DNA of 64,000 nt. Source: an uncultured Massilia sp. (lineage in GTDB: Bacteria > Pseudomonadota > Gammaproteobacteria > Burkholderiales > Burkholderiaceae_D). Made by a program: the position numbers and the translations under genes. Position 1 is the first letter of the stretch. Each line of letters starts with the position of its first letter. The notes beneath the pieces were generated by a model, which saw only the letters and a program-made list of their open reading frames with translations, had not been told where the DNA came from and searched no databases. This document shows, piece by piece, positions 9,631-20,800 of this stretch. Where the stretch lies: assembly GCA_913777025.1 (NCBI GenBank), contig CAJYQM010000086.1, positions 52,340 through 116,339 on the forward strand, written 5' to 3'.

Positions 9631-11007
9631 TTACTTCTTGATCTTCACCGGACGCTTCCAGCCTTCGATCGTGAGCTGCTTCGGACGAGAAATGGTCAGC
9701 TTGCCAGCCGGCGCATCCTTGGTCAGCGTGGTACCGGCGCCCAGCGTCGCGCCCTTGCCGACGGTGACCGGGGCCACCAGCTGGCTGTCGCTGCCGATGA
9801 AGGCTTCGTCCTCGATCGTGGTGCGGAATTTATTGACACCATCGTAGTTGCAGGTGATGACCCCGGCGCCGATGTTGACGCGCGAGCCGATGTCGGCGTC
9901 GCCGACATAGGCCAGGTGGTTCGCCTTGCTGTGCGCCGCGACCTTGCTGTTTTTGATTTCGACGAAGTTGCCGATGTGGACATCCTGGCCCAGCTCGGTA
10001 CCCGGGCGCAGGCGCGCGTAGGGGCCGATGACCGATTGCTCGCCGACCAGCGCGTCTTCGATGTGGCAGAACGGCTTGATTTTCGCGCCGGCGGCCACCC
10101 TGGCGTTCACCAGCACCGAATGGGCGCCGATGGTGACGCCGTCGCCCAGTTCGACACGGCCTTCGAACACGCAGCCGACGTCGATGGTGACGTCGCGTCC
10201 GCAGATGAGTTCGCCACGCACGTCGATGCGCGCCGGGTCCATCAGCGTCACCCCTTTTTCCAGCAGGGCATGGGCGATGTTCAGCTGGTGGCGGCGCTCG
10301 AGTTCGGCCAGTTGGACCTTGCTGTTCACGCCCGCCACTTCCCACTCGGCGGACGGCTGGGCCGACACCACCGGCACGCCGGCGGCCACGGCCTGGGCCA
10401 CGATGTCGGTCAGGTAGTATTCGCCTTGCGCATTGTTGTTCTGCAGCGCGTCCAGCCAGCCCGTGAGGTATCGGGTCGGGATCACCATGATGCCGCTGTT
10501 GATTTCCTTGACGGCGCGCTCGGCCTCGGTGGCATCCTTTTCTTCGACGATGCGCACGATCTTGCCATCCTCGCGGATGATGCGGCCCAGGCCGAAGGGA
10601 TTGGCCTGCTCGACGGTGAGAATGGCCAGTTTATCGTCGCCCGCCGCCTCGACCAGGCGCTGCAGCGATGCGCCCGTGGTCAGCGGCACGTCGCCATACA
10701 GCACCAGCGTCGGCGCGGCTGCATCGATGTGCGGCAGCGCCTGCATCACGGCGTGGCCGGTGCCCAGCTGCGGCTGCTGCAGAGCGGTGTCGATGGCGAC
10801 GCCGCCATCCTCGCCCCAGGCTTGAACCGCACTCGGCACCGCTGCGCCGCCATGCCCGTAAATCACGCATAATTTCTTCGGTTTCAGGCTGCGTGCCGTA
10901 TTGATAACATGCTGCAACAACGGCTTGTCAGCCAGTGGATGCAAGACTTTCGGCAGCGCGGACTGCATGCGTTTTCCCATGCCGGCGGCGAGGATGACTA
11001 CGTTCAT
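9631..11007 (-). CDS. glmU: Bifunctional UDP-N-acetylglucosamine pyrophosphorylase / glucosamine-1-phosphate N-acetyltransferase
   Basis: [34 protein letters not shown]... left-handed beta-helix C-terminus. Confidence 0.97.
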   Translation of the reverse strand: MNVVILAAGMGKRMQSALPKVLHPLADKPLLQHVINTARSLKPKKLCVIYGHGGAAVPSAVQAWGEDGGVAIDTALQQPQLGTGHAVMQALPHIDAAAPTLVLYGDVPLTTGASLQRLVEAAGDDKLAILTVEQANPFGLGRIIREDGKIVRIVEEKDATEAERAVKEINSGIMVIPTRYLTGWLDALQNNNAQGEYYLTDIVAQAVAAGVPVVSAQPSAEWEVAGVNSKVQLAELERRHQLNIAHALLEKGVTLMDPARIDVRGELICGRDVTIDVGCVFEGRVELGDGVTIGAHSVLVNARVAAGAKIKPFCHIEDALVGEQSVIGPYARLRPGTELGQDVHIGNFVEIKNSKVAAHSKANHLAYVGDADIGSRVNIGAGVITCNYDGVNKFRTTIEDEAFIGSDSQLVAPVTVGKGATLGAGTTLTKDAPAGKLTISRPKQLTIEGWKRPVKIKK

Positions 11008-11033
11008 AAGCCGTTCTCAAATGATTGAATAAG

Positions 11034-11930
11034 ATGAAAAAGTTTAACACGCACACTTCTCTCCTAAAACGTGCCCAATTCGTGTTCCTGGCCTTTGTCA
11101 TGGTGCTGGCGGCCGGCTGCAGCACGATCCGCTTCACCTACAACCACGGCGATACCCTGCTGTACTGGTGGTTGAATGCCTACATCGATATCGACAGCGA
11201 CCAGTCCGACTGGGTCAAGAAGGATATCGACAACCTGTTCCAGTGGCACCGCACCACCCAGCTGCGCGACTATGCCGGCCTGCTCACCAAGATGCAGCGC
11301 CAGCTCGCCGACGGCAACGTGACCCAGGACGAACTGCTGGCCGACTACCGCGACATCAAGGCGCGCACCGAACTGCTGGCGTTCAAGGCGCTGCCGCAAC
11401 TGGCCGACCTGGCGATGTCGATCAAGCCGGAGCAGGTCGCCCAGCTCGAAAAGAAGTTCGCGAAGAACAACGCCGACTTCCGCAAGAAATTCATGAGCGG
11501 CAGCGTGCAGGACCAGCAGGATGCCCGTTTCAAGAAGGCGATGGAGCAATTGAACCTGTGGTTCGGCAGCTTCAGCCGCGACCAGGAAGCCCAGCTGCGC
11601 AAGGCCTCGGATGCGCGTCCGCTGGACAACGAGATCTGGCTGCAGGAACGCATGCTGCGCCAGAAGAAGATCGTCGCCCTGTTGCGCCGCATCCAGCAGG
11701 AAAAGCTGAGCAAGGAACAGACGATGTCGGCCATCCACAACCTGCTGCGCGATATGCTCGACCGCATGGAAGCGCCGGAGCGTAAAGCGTTCTTCGATGC
11801 CTACGTGGACAACACTGCGAAGTTCATCATCACCGCGGTGCGCCTGACCACGCCGGAACAGAAAACCCATGCGCAGCAACGCATGCAGGGCTGGATCAAC
11901 GATTTCAACGCGCTGGCCGCCGGCAAATAG
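11034..11930 (+). CDS. DUF6279-type lipoprotein
   Basis: Lipobox VLAAGCSTIRFTYNHGDTLLYWWLNAYIDI. Confidence 0.75.
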   Translation: MKKFNTHTSLLKRAQFVFLAFVMVLAAGCSTIRFTYNHGDTLLYWWLNAYIDIDSDQSDWVKKDIDNLFQWHRTTQLRDYAGLLTKMQRQLADGNVTQDELLADYRDIKARTELLAFKALPQLADLAMSIKPEQVAQLEKKFAKNNADFRKKFMSGSVQDQQDARFKKAMEQLNLWFGSFSRDQEAQLRKASDARPLDNEIWLQERMLRQKKIVALLRRIQQEKLSKEQTMSAIHNLLRDMLDRMEAPERKAFFDAYVDNTAKFIITAVRLTTPEQKTHAQQRMQGWINDFNALAAGK

Positions 11931-12048
11931 CCGGCGGGCCGGGTGGACGCGGACGGCGAGTCAGCTCCGCTACCCACCCGGCGATCGTTGGCGGCCCGGT
12001 CATCGCAACCCGGCACGAAGCCGCCAACCTGCATGCTATAGTCCCGCC

Positions 12049-12687
12049 ATGCAAAAGAAGAAGTCCTCCCCACCCTCCTATCCCCGCCGTCCCGGCCCGC
12101 CGCAGCAAGTCCGCATCATCGGCGGCGCCTGGAAACGCACCCCGCTCCCCGTCCTCGACGCCCTTGGCCTGCGCCCCACGCCCGACCGCGTGCGCGAAAC
12201 CGTGTTCAACTGGATCAACCACCAGATGAAAGGCGACTGGGACACGGCCGAGGTGCTCGACCTGTTCGCCGGCAGCGGCGCCCTCGGCTTCGAAGCGGCC
12301 AGCCGCGGCGCCAGGTCGGTCACGATGATCGATAGCGTCGGCGCCGTCGTGCGCCAGCTGGAGACCATCAAGGACAAGCTGAAGGCGGACAAGGTGACCG
12401 TGCTGCGCGCCGATGCGCTCGCCGTGGCGCGCGACCTGGCCCGGCGCGGCCAGCGTTTTGATGTCATCTTCCTGGATCCGCCCTACCAGCAGGATTTCCT
12501 GACCCAGGCGCTGCCGCTGTGCGCGGCGCTGCTGAACGAGGGCGGCCTGGTCTACGCCGAATCGGGCGAACCCCTGCCGTTCGCGCAAGAGGCCGATGAC
12601 GCGGCGCCCGAATGGCTGGCACAATGGGAACTGGTGCGCGCAGACAAGGCCGGCATGGTCCACTTTCACCTGTTGAAGTTGCACTAA
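12049..12687 (+). CDS. rsmD: 16S rRNA (guanine(966)-N(2))-methyltransferase
   Basis: VRIIGGAWKRTPLPV...LRPTPDRVRETVFNWINH...DLFAGSGALGFEAASRGA...FLDPPY; start trimmed from ORF track start 11869. Confidence 0.95.
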   Translation: MQKKKSSPPSYPRRPGPPQQVRIIGGAWKRTPLPVLDALGLRPTPDRVRETVFNWINHQMKGDWDTAEVLDLFAGSGALGFEAASRGARSVTMIDSVGAVVRQLETIKDKLKADKVTVLRADALAVARDLARRGQRFDVIFLDPPYQQDFLTQALPLCAALLNEGGLVYAESGEPLPFAQEADDAAPEWLAQWELVRADKAGMVHFHLLKLH

Positions 12688-12739
12688 AACAGTGGAAACC
12701 CGCCCCAGGGCGGGGCAGCTGCCGAAATTTCAGGCATAA

Positions 12740-13570
<831 letters not shown>

Positions 13571-13580
13571 CCCTCCCGAC

Positions 13581-13611
13581 ATGCCGGCCCATCGATGGCC
13601 GGCATTTTTTT
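13581..13611 (+). terminator. Rho-independent terminator
   Basis: ATGCCGGCC-N7-GGCCGGCAT followed by T-run. Confidence 0.85.
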
Positions 13612-13723
13612 ACCTGCGCCAAACCCAGCCTTCCCGCATTTGATTTCGATCGCAATCTTATGCAGATTGCATACGCAATCAAAGCACCCGTACCCCTTTC
13701 CAGCCGCATGCTATGCTGGTTCC

Positions 13724-14293
13724 ATGAGCGACAAGCCGAATCCGGACGAGCCGCTGCCGCAATCGGTCAGCGAGAACATCGGTACCATTTCCGAGTTCTA
13801 CGCACGCCATGAGGACCACGTCACGGCCACCCAGCGCGTGGTCGAGAAAGTGGCGCTGTTCCTGGGCAGTCCGGGTTATGTCGCGGCCAACATCATCTTC
13901 ATCGTCTGCTGGATCGCAGGCAACGTACTCGCGCCCGACTTCGATTGGGAACAGATCGACGAACCGCCATTCTTCTGGCTGCAGGGCATCATCGGCCTGA
14001 ACGCCTTCATCATTTCGACCACGGTGCTGATCCGCCAGAACCGCATGTCGCGCCTGGCCGACCACCACGCCCACCTGGACTTGCAAGTCAACCTGCTGAC
14101 CGAGGAAAAGACCAGCAAGATCATCGAGATGCTGGAGGCGATGCGGCGCGAGCTGCCCGGCGCACAGGCGCAGCACGATGTGGAGGCGGAGGAACTGGCC
14201 AAGCCCGCCGATCCGAAAGCCGTGCTGGAGGCGATCGAAGAGGAAGAGGACGAGCCCTATGGCGAGGCAGGGAAGCGCGCCAGCCAGCAGTAA
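13724..14293 (+). CDS. DUF1003 domain-containing membrane protein
   Basis: ATQRVVEKVALFLGSPGYVAANIIFIVCWIAGNVL...PPFFWLQGIIGLNAFIISTTVLIRQNRMSRLADHHAHLDLQVNLLTEEKTSKII. Confidence 0.9.
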   Translation: MSDKPNPDEPLPQSVSENIGTISEFYARHEDHVTATQRVVEKVALFLGSPGYVAANIIFIVCWIAGNVLAPDFDWEQIDEPPFFWLQGIIGLNAFIISTTVLIRQNRMSRLADHHAHLDLQVNLLTEEKTSKIIEMLEAMRRELPGAQAQHDVEAEELAKPADPKAVLEAIEEEEDEPYGEAGKRASQQ

Positions 14294-14336
14294 ACACATG
14301 AGCCCGCCGGCAAAATAGATTGCCCACTGGTTATTC

Positions 14337-14345
14337 TGTGGATAA
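14337..14345 (-). promoter_or_regulatory. Isolated perfect DnaA box (TGTGGATAA)
   Basis: Intergenic, upstream of chalcone isomerase-like gene. Confidence 0.5.
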
Positions 14346-14387
14346 AGTATTTGGAAGACATTTGTCTAAACTTAAGGAGACACTTCC

Positions 14388-14984
14388 ATGCTTACCCATC
14401 ACACCACCCTCACACGCCTGGCCACCGCGGCCACCCTGGCCATCGCCATCGCCCTGCCGGCCACCGCCGCGGTCGAGGTCGGCGGTGTCAAGTTCGACGA
14501 GTCGAACAAGGTCGCCGGCCAAGACTTGAAGCTGAACGGCGCCGGCATGCGCACCAAGTTCGTGGTCAAGGTGTATGCCGCCGGCCTGTATTTGGCGGAA
14601 AAGAAGACCACGGTGGCCGACGTCATGAAGCAGGACGGCCCGCGCCGCATGACCCTGGTCATGGTGCGCGACGTGTCGTCGGACGATTTTGGTAACGCTT
14701 TCATGGAAGGCCTCAACGACAACGTCGACAAGACGGAAAAGGCGAAGATCGTGTCCCAGATCGGCAAGTTCGGCGAGATCTTCGCCAAGGTCGACGGTCT
14801 CAGGAAGGGCGACGTCCTGCACATCGATTGGCTGCCCGGTGCCGGCACCCAGATCGAACTGAACGGCAAAAAATTGATCGAGAACGTGCCCGATATCGCC
14901 TTCTACAACGCACTGCTGCGTATCTGGCTGGGCGACAAACCGGTTGACCGCTCGCTCAAGCCGGCCTTGCTCGGCATTAGATAA
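14388..14984 (+). CDS. Chalcone isomerase family protein (secreted)
   Basis: Signal peptide then VEVGGVKFDESNKVAGQDLKLNGAGMRTKFVVKVYAAGLYL. Confidence 0.88.
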   Translation: MLTHHTTLTRLATAATLAIAIALPATAAVEVGGVKFDESNKVAGQDLKLNGAGMRTKFVVKVYAAGLYLAEKKTTVADVMKQDGPRRMTLVMVRDVSSDDFGNAFMEGLNDNVDKTEKAKIVSQIGKFGEIFAKVDGLRKGDVLHIDWLPGAGTQIELNGKKLIENVPDIAFYNALLRIWLGDKPVDRSLKPALLGIR

Positions 14985-15003
14985 ACGCTGACCCGCACCA
15001 GAA

Positions 15004-15039
15004 ACGCGGCCCCGGGCAACCGGTGGCCGCGTTTTTTTT
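15004..15039 (+). terminator. Rho-independent terminator
   Basis: ACGCGGCC ... GGCCGCGT + T-run. Confidence 0.8.
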
Positions 15040-15617
15040 CGTCCCGTTTTTTTGACTGCGCAGCTGCCGTTTTTTTGGATGACGGCACCCCTCATGCCGC
15101 ATCGTCGAGGCCTCAGGCGGCTTCACTCATCGATTTTATCGACAATAACCTGTGCTCATCCATACTGAATAACTTTATATGAACTTCTACTAAATTGTGA
15201 TGATGTACGGTCTATTTGAATCATCATGTTGCTATTCATTCCTATTCCGGTTAAATATGGAATATCGAGCAGCCGGCGTAGCCATGAGTGAGAAATTTCT
15301 CAACTACAACCAATTTGCCCCTATCGTCATACAATGTGAGCCTATCTATTCATGGATGAGATGATCGAATTCATGAAAACTATATACCATATCGACTAAT
15401 TGTTAAATGCAAGCTGCGAAAAAACCCCCACAAAACCCGGACGACCGGAAGTCGACGGCAATCGCCGAGACTGGCTCAAATACAGGGTGGGGAAGGCGCG
15501 ACGGCGAAGACGAACAGCGGCCGGCGGGAAGAGGGAGACGTGCGGGCGTAAAACGGACGAAAAAAAACGGCGCCCGTTACCGGACGCCGTTCTCTTGGAG
15601 GAAGCGCGTGGATTCTA

Positions 15618-15905
15618 TCAGGAGCCGGCCCCGAAGGCGCGCACGGCTGGGCTTTCGGCCTGCAGCGCGGCCTTGGCTGCCTGCTGCTGGGCCCTGGCGT
15701 CGCGCAGCTTGCGGCGCGCGGCCAGCTCATCCTTGGTCGGACGCGGGCGCACGACCAGCACCAGCGCGCGGGCGATGCCGACCAGCAGCGGACGGAAGAA
15801 CATCAGGAAGGCAGCGAGCACGGTCAGTGCGATCATGCCGGTCAGCAGCTGGCTGATGGACACAGCCACCATCGGGGTTTGAAACAGGGTGTCAGCGAAT
15901 GCCAT
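15618..15905 (-). CDS. Small membrane protein of unknown function
   Basis: 95 aa, two hydrophobic segments then charged tail RPTKDELAARRKLRDARAQQQAAKAALQ. Confidence 0.6.
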   Translation of the reverse strand: MAFADTLFQTPMVAVSISQLLTGMIALTVLAAFLMFFRPLLVGIARALVLVVRPRPTKDELAARRKLRDARAQQQAAKAALQAESPAVRAFGAGS

Positions 15906-16068
15906 GGCGTTAGAGAAATATCATCGATTTATTCGATGTCACTATAGTGCAACGCAACATATAAATCTAATTACGTTCGCTGATAGTGCTTATGCTGTTC
16001 GTGAATGGAAATCGGGTACACTGTCCTCCACTCCCCAATGCCTGAAATGCCTGTCTGAACGGATTCCC

Positions 16069-17049
16069 ATGAGCTTTCTTACGCTAGACCTGAACCTGCT
16101 CCGTGTCTTCGACGCCGTCATGACCGAGCAAAACCTGACCCGCGCCGCCGGCCACCTGGCCATGACCCAGCCCGCGGTGTCGAACGCCATCAAGCGCCTG
16201 CGCGAAAGTCTCGGTGACGAACTCCTGATCCGCACCGCCTACGGTGTCAAACCGACGCCGCGCGCCGAAGCGCTGTGGCCGGCCGTGCGCCAGGCGCTGG
16301 CCGCGCTGGAAGCGGCCGTGATGCCGGAAACCTTCGACGTCTCGAAAGCGCAGGCCACCTTCCGCCTGGCGATGGCCGACGCCACCGCCGCCCTGTGGCT
16401 GCCGTCCCTGGTGCGCTCGATCGAAAAAGAGGCGCCCGGCGTGAATATCCGCATGGTGCCGCTGACCACGCGCGAACCGCGCCCGATGCTGCTGCGCGGC
16501 GATATCGATTTGGCCGTCGGCTTCTTCCCGGGCGTGGCCGCCCAGCTGTCCTATGAAACCGGTTCGCCGATCCGCCACGAGCGCCTGTATTCGGGCGAAT
16601 ACGTGGCGGTGATGCGCAAGAACCACCCGCTGGCCCAGGGCAAGCTGGACCTGGACGATTACTGCAAGGCGAACCATTTATTGGTGAGCTTCTCGGGCCG
16701 CGCCCACGGCCTGGTCGACGAGGCGCTGGCCCAGATCGGCCGCGAACGCCGCATCCTCCTGACCGTGAACCAGTTCTTCACCGCCGGCCGGGTGGTCGCC
16801 AACTCGGACCTGGTGACGGTGCTGCCGAAGCACCTGATCGCCTCCACCGGCGCCGCCGATGCCCTGGTCTGGCGCGAACTGCCGTTCCAGCTGCCGGCCG
16901 TGCACCTGGACATGCTGTGGCACGAACGCGACGGCCGCAGCCCGGCGCACCGCTGGCTGCGCAAGAACCTGGAAGCGATGTCGGCGACGGCGCAGAAGAT
17001 GCTGCCGCAGCAGTCGGAAACGAGCGTCAAAATGGAGAAGATTGCCTGA
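16069..17049 (+). CDS. LysR family transcriptional regulator
   Basis: MSFLTLDLNLLRVFDAVMTEQNLTRAAGHLAMTQPAVSNAIKRLRESLGDELLIRTAYG. Confidence 0.93.
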   Translation: MSFLTLDLNLLRVFDAVMTEQNLTRAAGHLAMTQPAVSNAIKRLRESLGDELLIRTAYGVKPTPRAEALWPAVRQALAALEAAVMPETFDVSKAQATFRLAMADATAALWLPSLVRSIEKEAPGVNIRMVPLTTREPRPMLLRGDIDLAVGFFPGVAAQLSYETGSPIRHERLYSGEYVAVMRKNHPLAQGKLDLDDYCKANHLLVSFSGRAHGLVDEALAQIGRERRILLTVNQFFTAGRVVANSDLVTVLPKHLIASTGAADALVWRELPFQLPAVHLDMLWHERDGRSPAHRWLRKNLEAMSATAQKMLPQQSETSVKMEKIA

Positions 17050-17076
17050 CGCAGGATAATCGTCAGCCTGAACACA

Positions 17077-17179
17077 TCGCCCCCGCGCAGGCTGGAGCCC
17101 AAGTTCTGCTTGCGCTATCGAAACGCGTGCAACCTGGCGGAATAGCGCCAGTGGCGCTATTCCGCCTCCGCGGGGGCGA
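17077..17179. repeat. Nested inverted-repeat element (perfect 14-bp inner stem, 11-bp outer arms)
   Basis: TCGCCCCCGCG ... GGCGGAATAGCGCC-AGT-GGCGCTATTCCGCC ... CGCGGGGGCGA. Confidence 0.7.
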
Positions 17180-17203
17180 GGCTTGTAAGCGACCGACTTG
17201 TTA

Positions 17204-17668
17204 TCACTTGATCGGCAGCTTGGTCGTATTCTTGACCTCTTCCATCACCGCATAAGTGTGCGTCTCACGCACCCCCTTCTGCAGCAGCGTCTTGCCCAGG
17301 AATTCGCGGTAGGCCGCCATGTCCTTGACCCGCGCCTTGACCAGGTAATCGAACCCGCCGGCCACCATGTGGCACTCGAGCACTTCGGGGATCAATTGCA
17401 CGCTTTGCTTGAAGGCGTCGAAGACTTCCGGCGTGGTGCGGTCCAGCACCACTTCGATGAAGACCAGCAGCGACACGTCCAGCAGCTGCGGGTTCAGCTG
17501 GGCCGTGTAACCCATGATGTAGCCTGACTCGTGCAACTTGCGCACGCGTTCCAGGCAAGCGGCCGGCGACAGGTTGACGCGTGCCGCCAACTCGACGTTG
17601 CTGATCCGCCCGTCGCTCTGCAGCTCGGCAAGGATTTTCTTGCTGATCTTGTCCAACATGGGTCTCAC
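17204..17668 (-). CDS. Lrp/AsnC family regulator, probable proline-responsive activator of putA
   Basis: LDKISKKILAELQSDGRISNVELAARVNLSPAACLERVRKLHESGYIMGYTAQLNP; divergent from putA. Confidence 0.9.
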   Translation of the reverse strand: MRPMLDKISKKILAELQSDGRISNVELAARVNLSPAACLERVRKLHESGYIMGYTAQLNPQLLDVSLLVFIEVVLDRTTPEVFDAFKQSVQLIPEVLECHMVAGGFDYLVKARVKDMAAYREFLGKTLLQKGVRETHTYAVMEEVKNTTKLPIK

Positions 17669-17686
17669 TCTCCAGTATAAATTTTA

Positions 17687-17709
17687 TTTGGTGAAATTCT
17701 CTCACCAAA
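17687..17709. promoter_or_regulatory. Inverted repeat TTTGGTGA-N7-TCACCAAA, candidate operator
   Basis: Perfect 8-bp arms in the regulator/putA intergenic region. Confidence 0.65.
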
Positions 17710-17873
17710 AACTATCTATTGCTAGTCTTCTTTAAAAACAGAATTAATCAAGAAGATTTGTCACTACAATCGAATCATGTTCCCGCATTCCCATTCGCGC
17801 CGGCCGGCCTTCTCGGTCCGGCGCGTTTTGCCATGCGGCCCTGCCTGATTTTTCCTTTATTCATCGAGTTTCC

Positions 17874-20800
17874 ATGAACATTGCCGCTTCCCCGGCCACC
17901 ACCTTCGTGCCCTTCGACGCCCTGCAGGCCGAGACCCAAGGCGACCAGTCCCCGCTGCGCGCAGCGATCACCGCCGCCTATCGCCGCGACGAGACCGCCG
18001 CGGTGGAATGGCTGCTGTCCCAGGGTGCCCGCCCCAGCGCCGACGCCCATGCACTGGCACACCGCCTGGTATCCGCAGTGCGCCAAAAGCGCACGCGCTC
18101 GTCGGGCGTGGACGCGCTGATGCACGAATTCTCGCTGTCGTCGGAAGAGGGCGTAGCCCTGATGTGCCTGGCCGAAGCGCTGCTGCGCATCCCGGACAGC
18201 GAAACCGCCGACCGCCTGATCGCCGACAAGATCAGCCGCGGTGACTGGAAGAAGCACCTGGGCGAATCGCCGTCGCTGTTCGTGAACGCCGCCACCTGGG
18301 GTTTATTGGTGACCGGCAAGCTGGTGTCGTCCAGCAGCGAGAAGGGCCTGGGCGCCGCGCTGACGCGCCTGATCGCCAAGGGCGGCGAGCCGCTGATCCG
18401 CAAGGGCGTCGACCTGGCCATGCGCATGCTCGGCAACCAGTTCGTGACCGGCCAGACCATCGACGAAGCCTTGAAAAACAGCCGCGAGAATGAAAGCCGC
18501 GGCTACCGCTATTCCTACGACATGCTGGGCGAGGCGGCGCTGACGGAACGCGATGCGGAAAACTACCACGCCTCCTACGAAGCCGCGATCCATGCGATCG
18601 GCAAGGCTTCGAACGGCCGCGGCATCAAGGACGGCCCGGGCATCTCCATCAAACTGTCGGCGCTACACCCGCGCTACAGCCGCGCCCAGTACGCGCGCGT
18701 GATGGGAGAACTGCTGCCGCGCGTGCGCAGGCTGGTGCTGCTGGCCAAGCAGTACAACATCGGCATCAACATCGACGCCGAGGAAGCCGACCGCCTCGAG
18801 ATCTCGCTCGACATGCTGGAAGCGCTGGCATTCGATGCCGACCTTGCCGGCTTCGAGGGCATCGGCCTGGTGATCCAGGCCTACCAGAAACGCTGCCCCT
18901 TCGTGATCGACTACGTGGTGGATCTCGCGCGCCGGAGCGGCCGCAAGTTCATGGTGCGCCTGGTGAAGGGCGCCTACTGGGATGCCGAGATCAAGCGCGC
19001 GCAAGTCGACGGCCTGCCGGGCTACCCGGTCTACACGCGCAAGATGTACACCGACGTGTCCTATCTGACCTGCGCGAAGAAGCTCTTGGGCGCGACCGAT
19101 GTCATCTATGCCCAGTTCGCGACCCACAATGCGCACACCCTGTCCGTGATCTATACCTGGGCCAAGGCCGACGGCGTGTCCAACTACGAATTCCAGTGCC
19201 TGCACGGCATGGGCGAGACCCTGTACGACCAGGTCGTCGGCGCGGGCAACCTGGGTAAGGCCTGCCGCATCTATGCGCCGGTCGGTTCGCACGAGACCCT
19301 GCTGGCCTACCTGGTGCGCCGCCTGCTGGAAAACGGCGCCAACTCCTCGTTCGTGAACCAGATCGTCGACGAGAGCGTGGCGATCGACAAGCTGCTCACC
19401 GACCCATTCGAGGCCGCGCGCGCCGCCAGCTGCCTGCCGCACCCGCGCATCCCGCTGCCGGCGGCCCTGTATCCGGATGGCCGCCGCAACTCCGCCGGCC
19501 TGGACCTGGCCAACGAGAACGTGCTGGCCGAGCTGGGACGTGAACTCGGCCAGCAGCGCCAGTACCTGGCGGCGCCCCTGGTCGATGGCCAGCTGGACGC
19601 CGTGGGCGCGATCAACGTCGTGAATCCGGCGCAAGCGGCGGACATCGTCGGCCAGGTCACGGAAGCGACGGTCGGCGACGTCGATACCGCGCTGCAGGCG
19701 GCCGTCGTCGCGGCCCCAAGCTGGGAAGCGCTGGGTGCGGGCGCCCGCGCCGACATCCTGCTGCGCGTGGGCGACTTGTTCGAACAGCAGCAGATGGAGC
19801 TGATGGCGCTGGCCGTGCGCGAAGCGGGCAAATCGCTGCCGAACGCAATCGCCGAGATCCGCGAGGCGGTCGACTTCCTGCGCTATTACGCGGCCGAAGT
19901 CCGCACCAGCGGCGATACCAGGGCACTGGGTCCGGTAACGTGCATCAGCCCCTGGAACTTCCCGCTGGCGATTTTCACGGGCCAGGTGGCGGCCGCGCTG
20001 GCCGCCGGCAACGTCGTGCTGGCCAAGCCGGCCGAGCAGACCCCCTTGATCGCCTGGCGCGCCGTGCAGCTGTTCCATGCCGCCGGCGTGCCGGCCGGCG
20101 TGCTGCAGCTGCTGCCGGGCCGCGGAGAAACGGTCGGCGCCGCGCTGACATCCGACGCGCGCGTCAAAGCCGTCATCTTCACCGGCTCGACCGAAGTCGC
20201 GCAATTGATCAACCGCACCCTGGCCAAGCGCGCAAGCGAAGAGGGCTGCGACATCCCCTTGATCGCGGAAACCGGCGGCCAGAACGCGCTGATCGTCGAT
20301 TCCTCGGCGCTGCCGGAGCAGGTGGTGCAGGACGTGGTCAGTTCGGCTTTCGACAGCGCCGGCCAGCGCTGCTCGGCGCTGCGCGTGCTGTTCCTGCAGG
20401 AAGACATCGCGGATAAAACCATCACCATGCTCAAGGGTGCGATGCAGGAGCTGCGCGTCGGCGTGCCGGACCGCCTGGCCACCGACATCGGCCCCGTGAT
20501 CGACGCCGAGGCGCAGGGCAACCTGCTGGGCCACATCGAGCGCATGCGCGGCACTGCGAAACAACATTTTTCGCTGCCGCTGCCGGCCGAACTGCAGGCG
20601 CAGGGCACCTTCGTGCCGCCGACCGTGCTCGAGATCGGTTCGATGGCGGAACTCCAGCGTGAAGTGTTCGGTCCAGTGCTGCACATCGTGCGCTACCGCC
20701 GCGCGGACCTGGCGCAGGTCGTCGACACCATCAATGCCACCGGCTACGGCCTGACCCTGGGCGTGCATTCGCGCATCGACGAGACCATCGATTTCATCAC

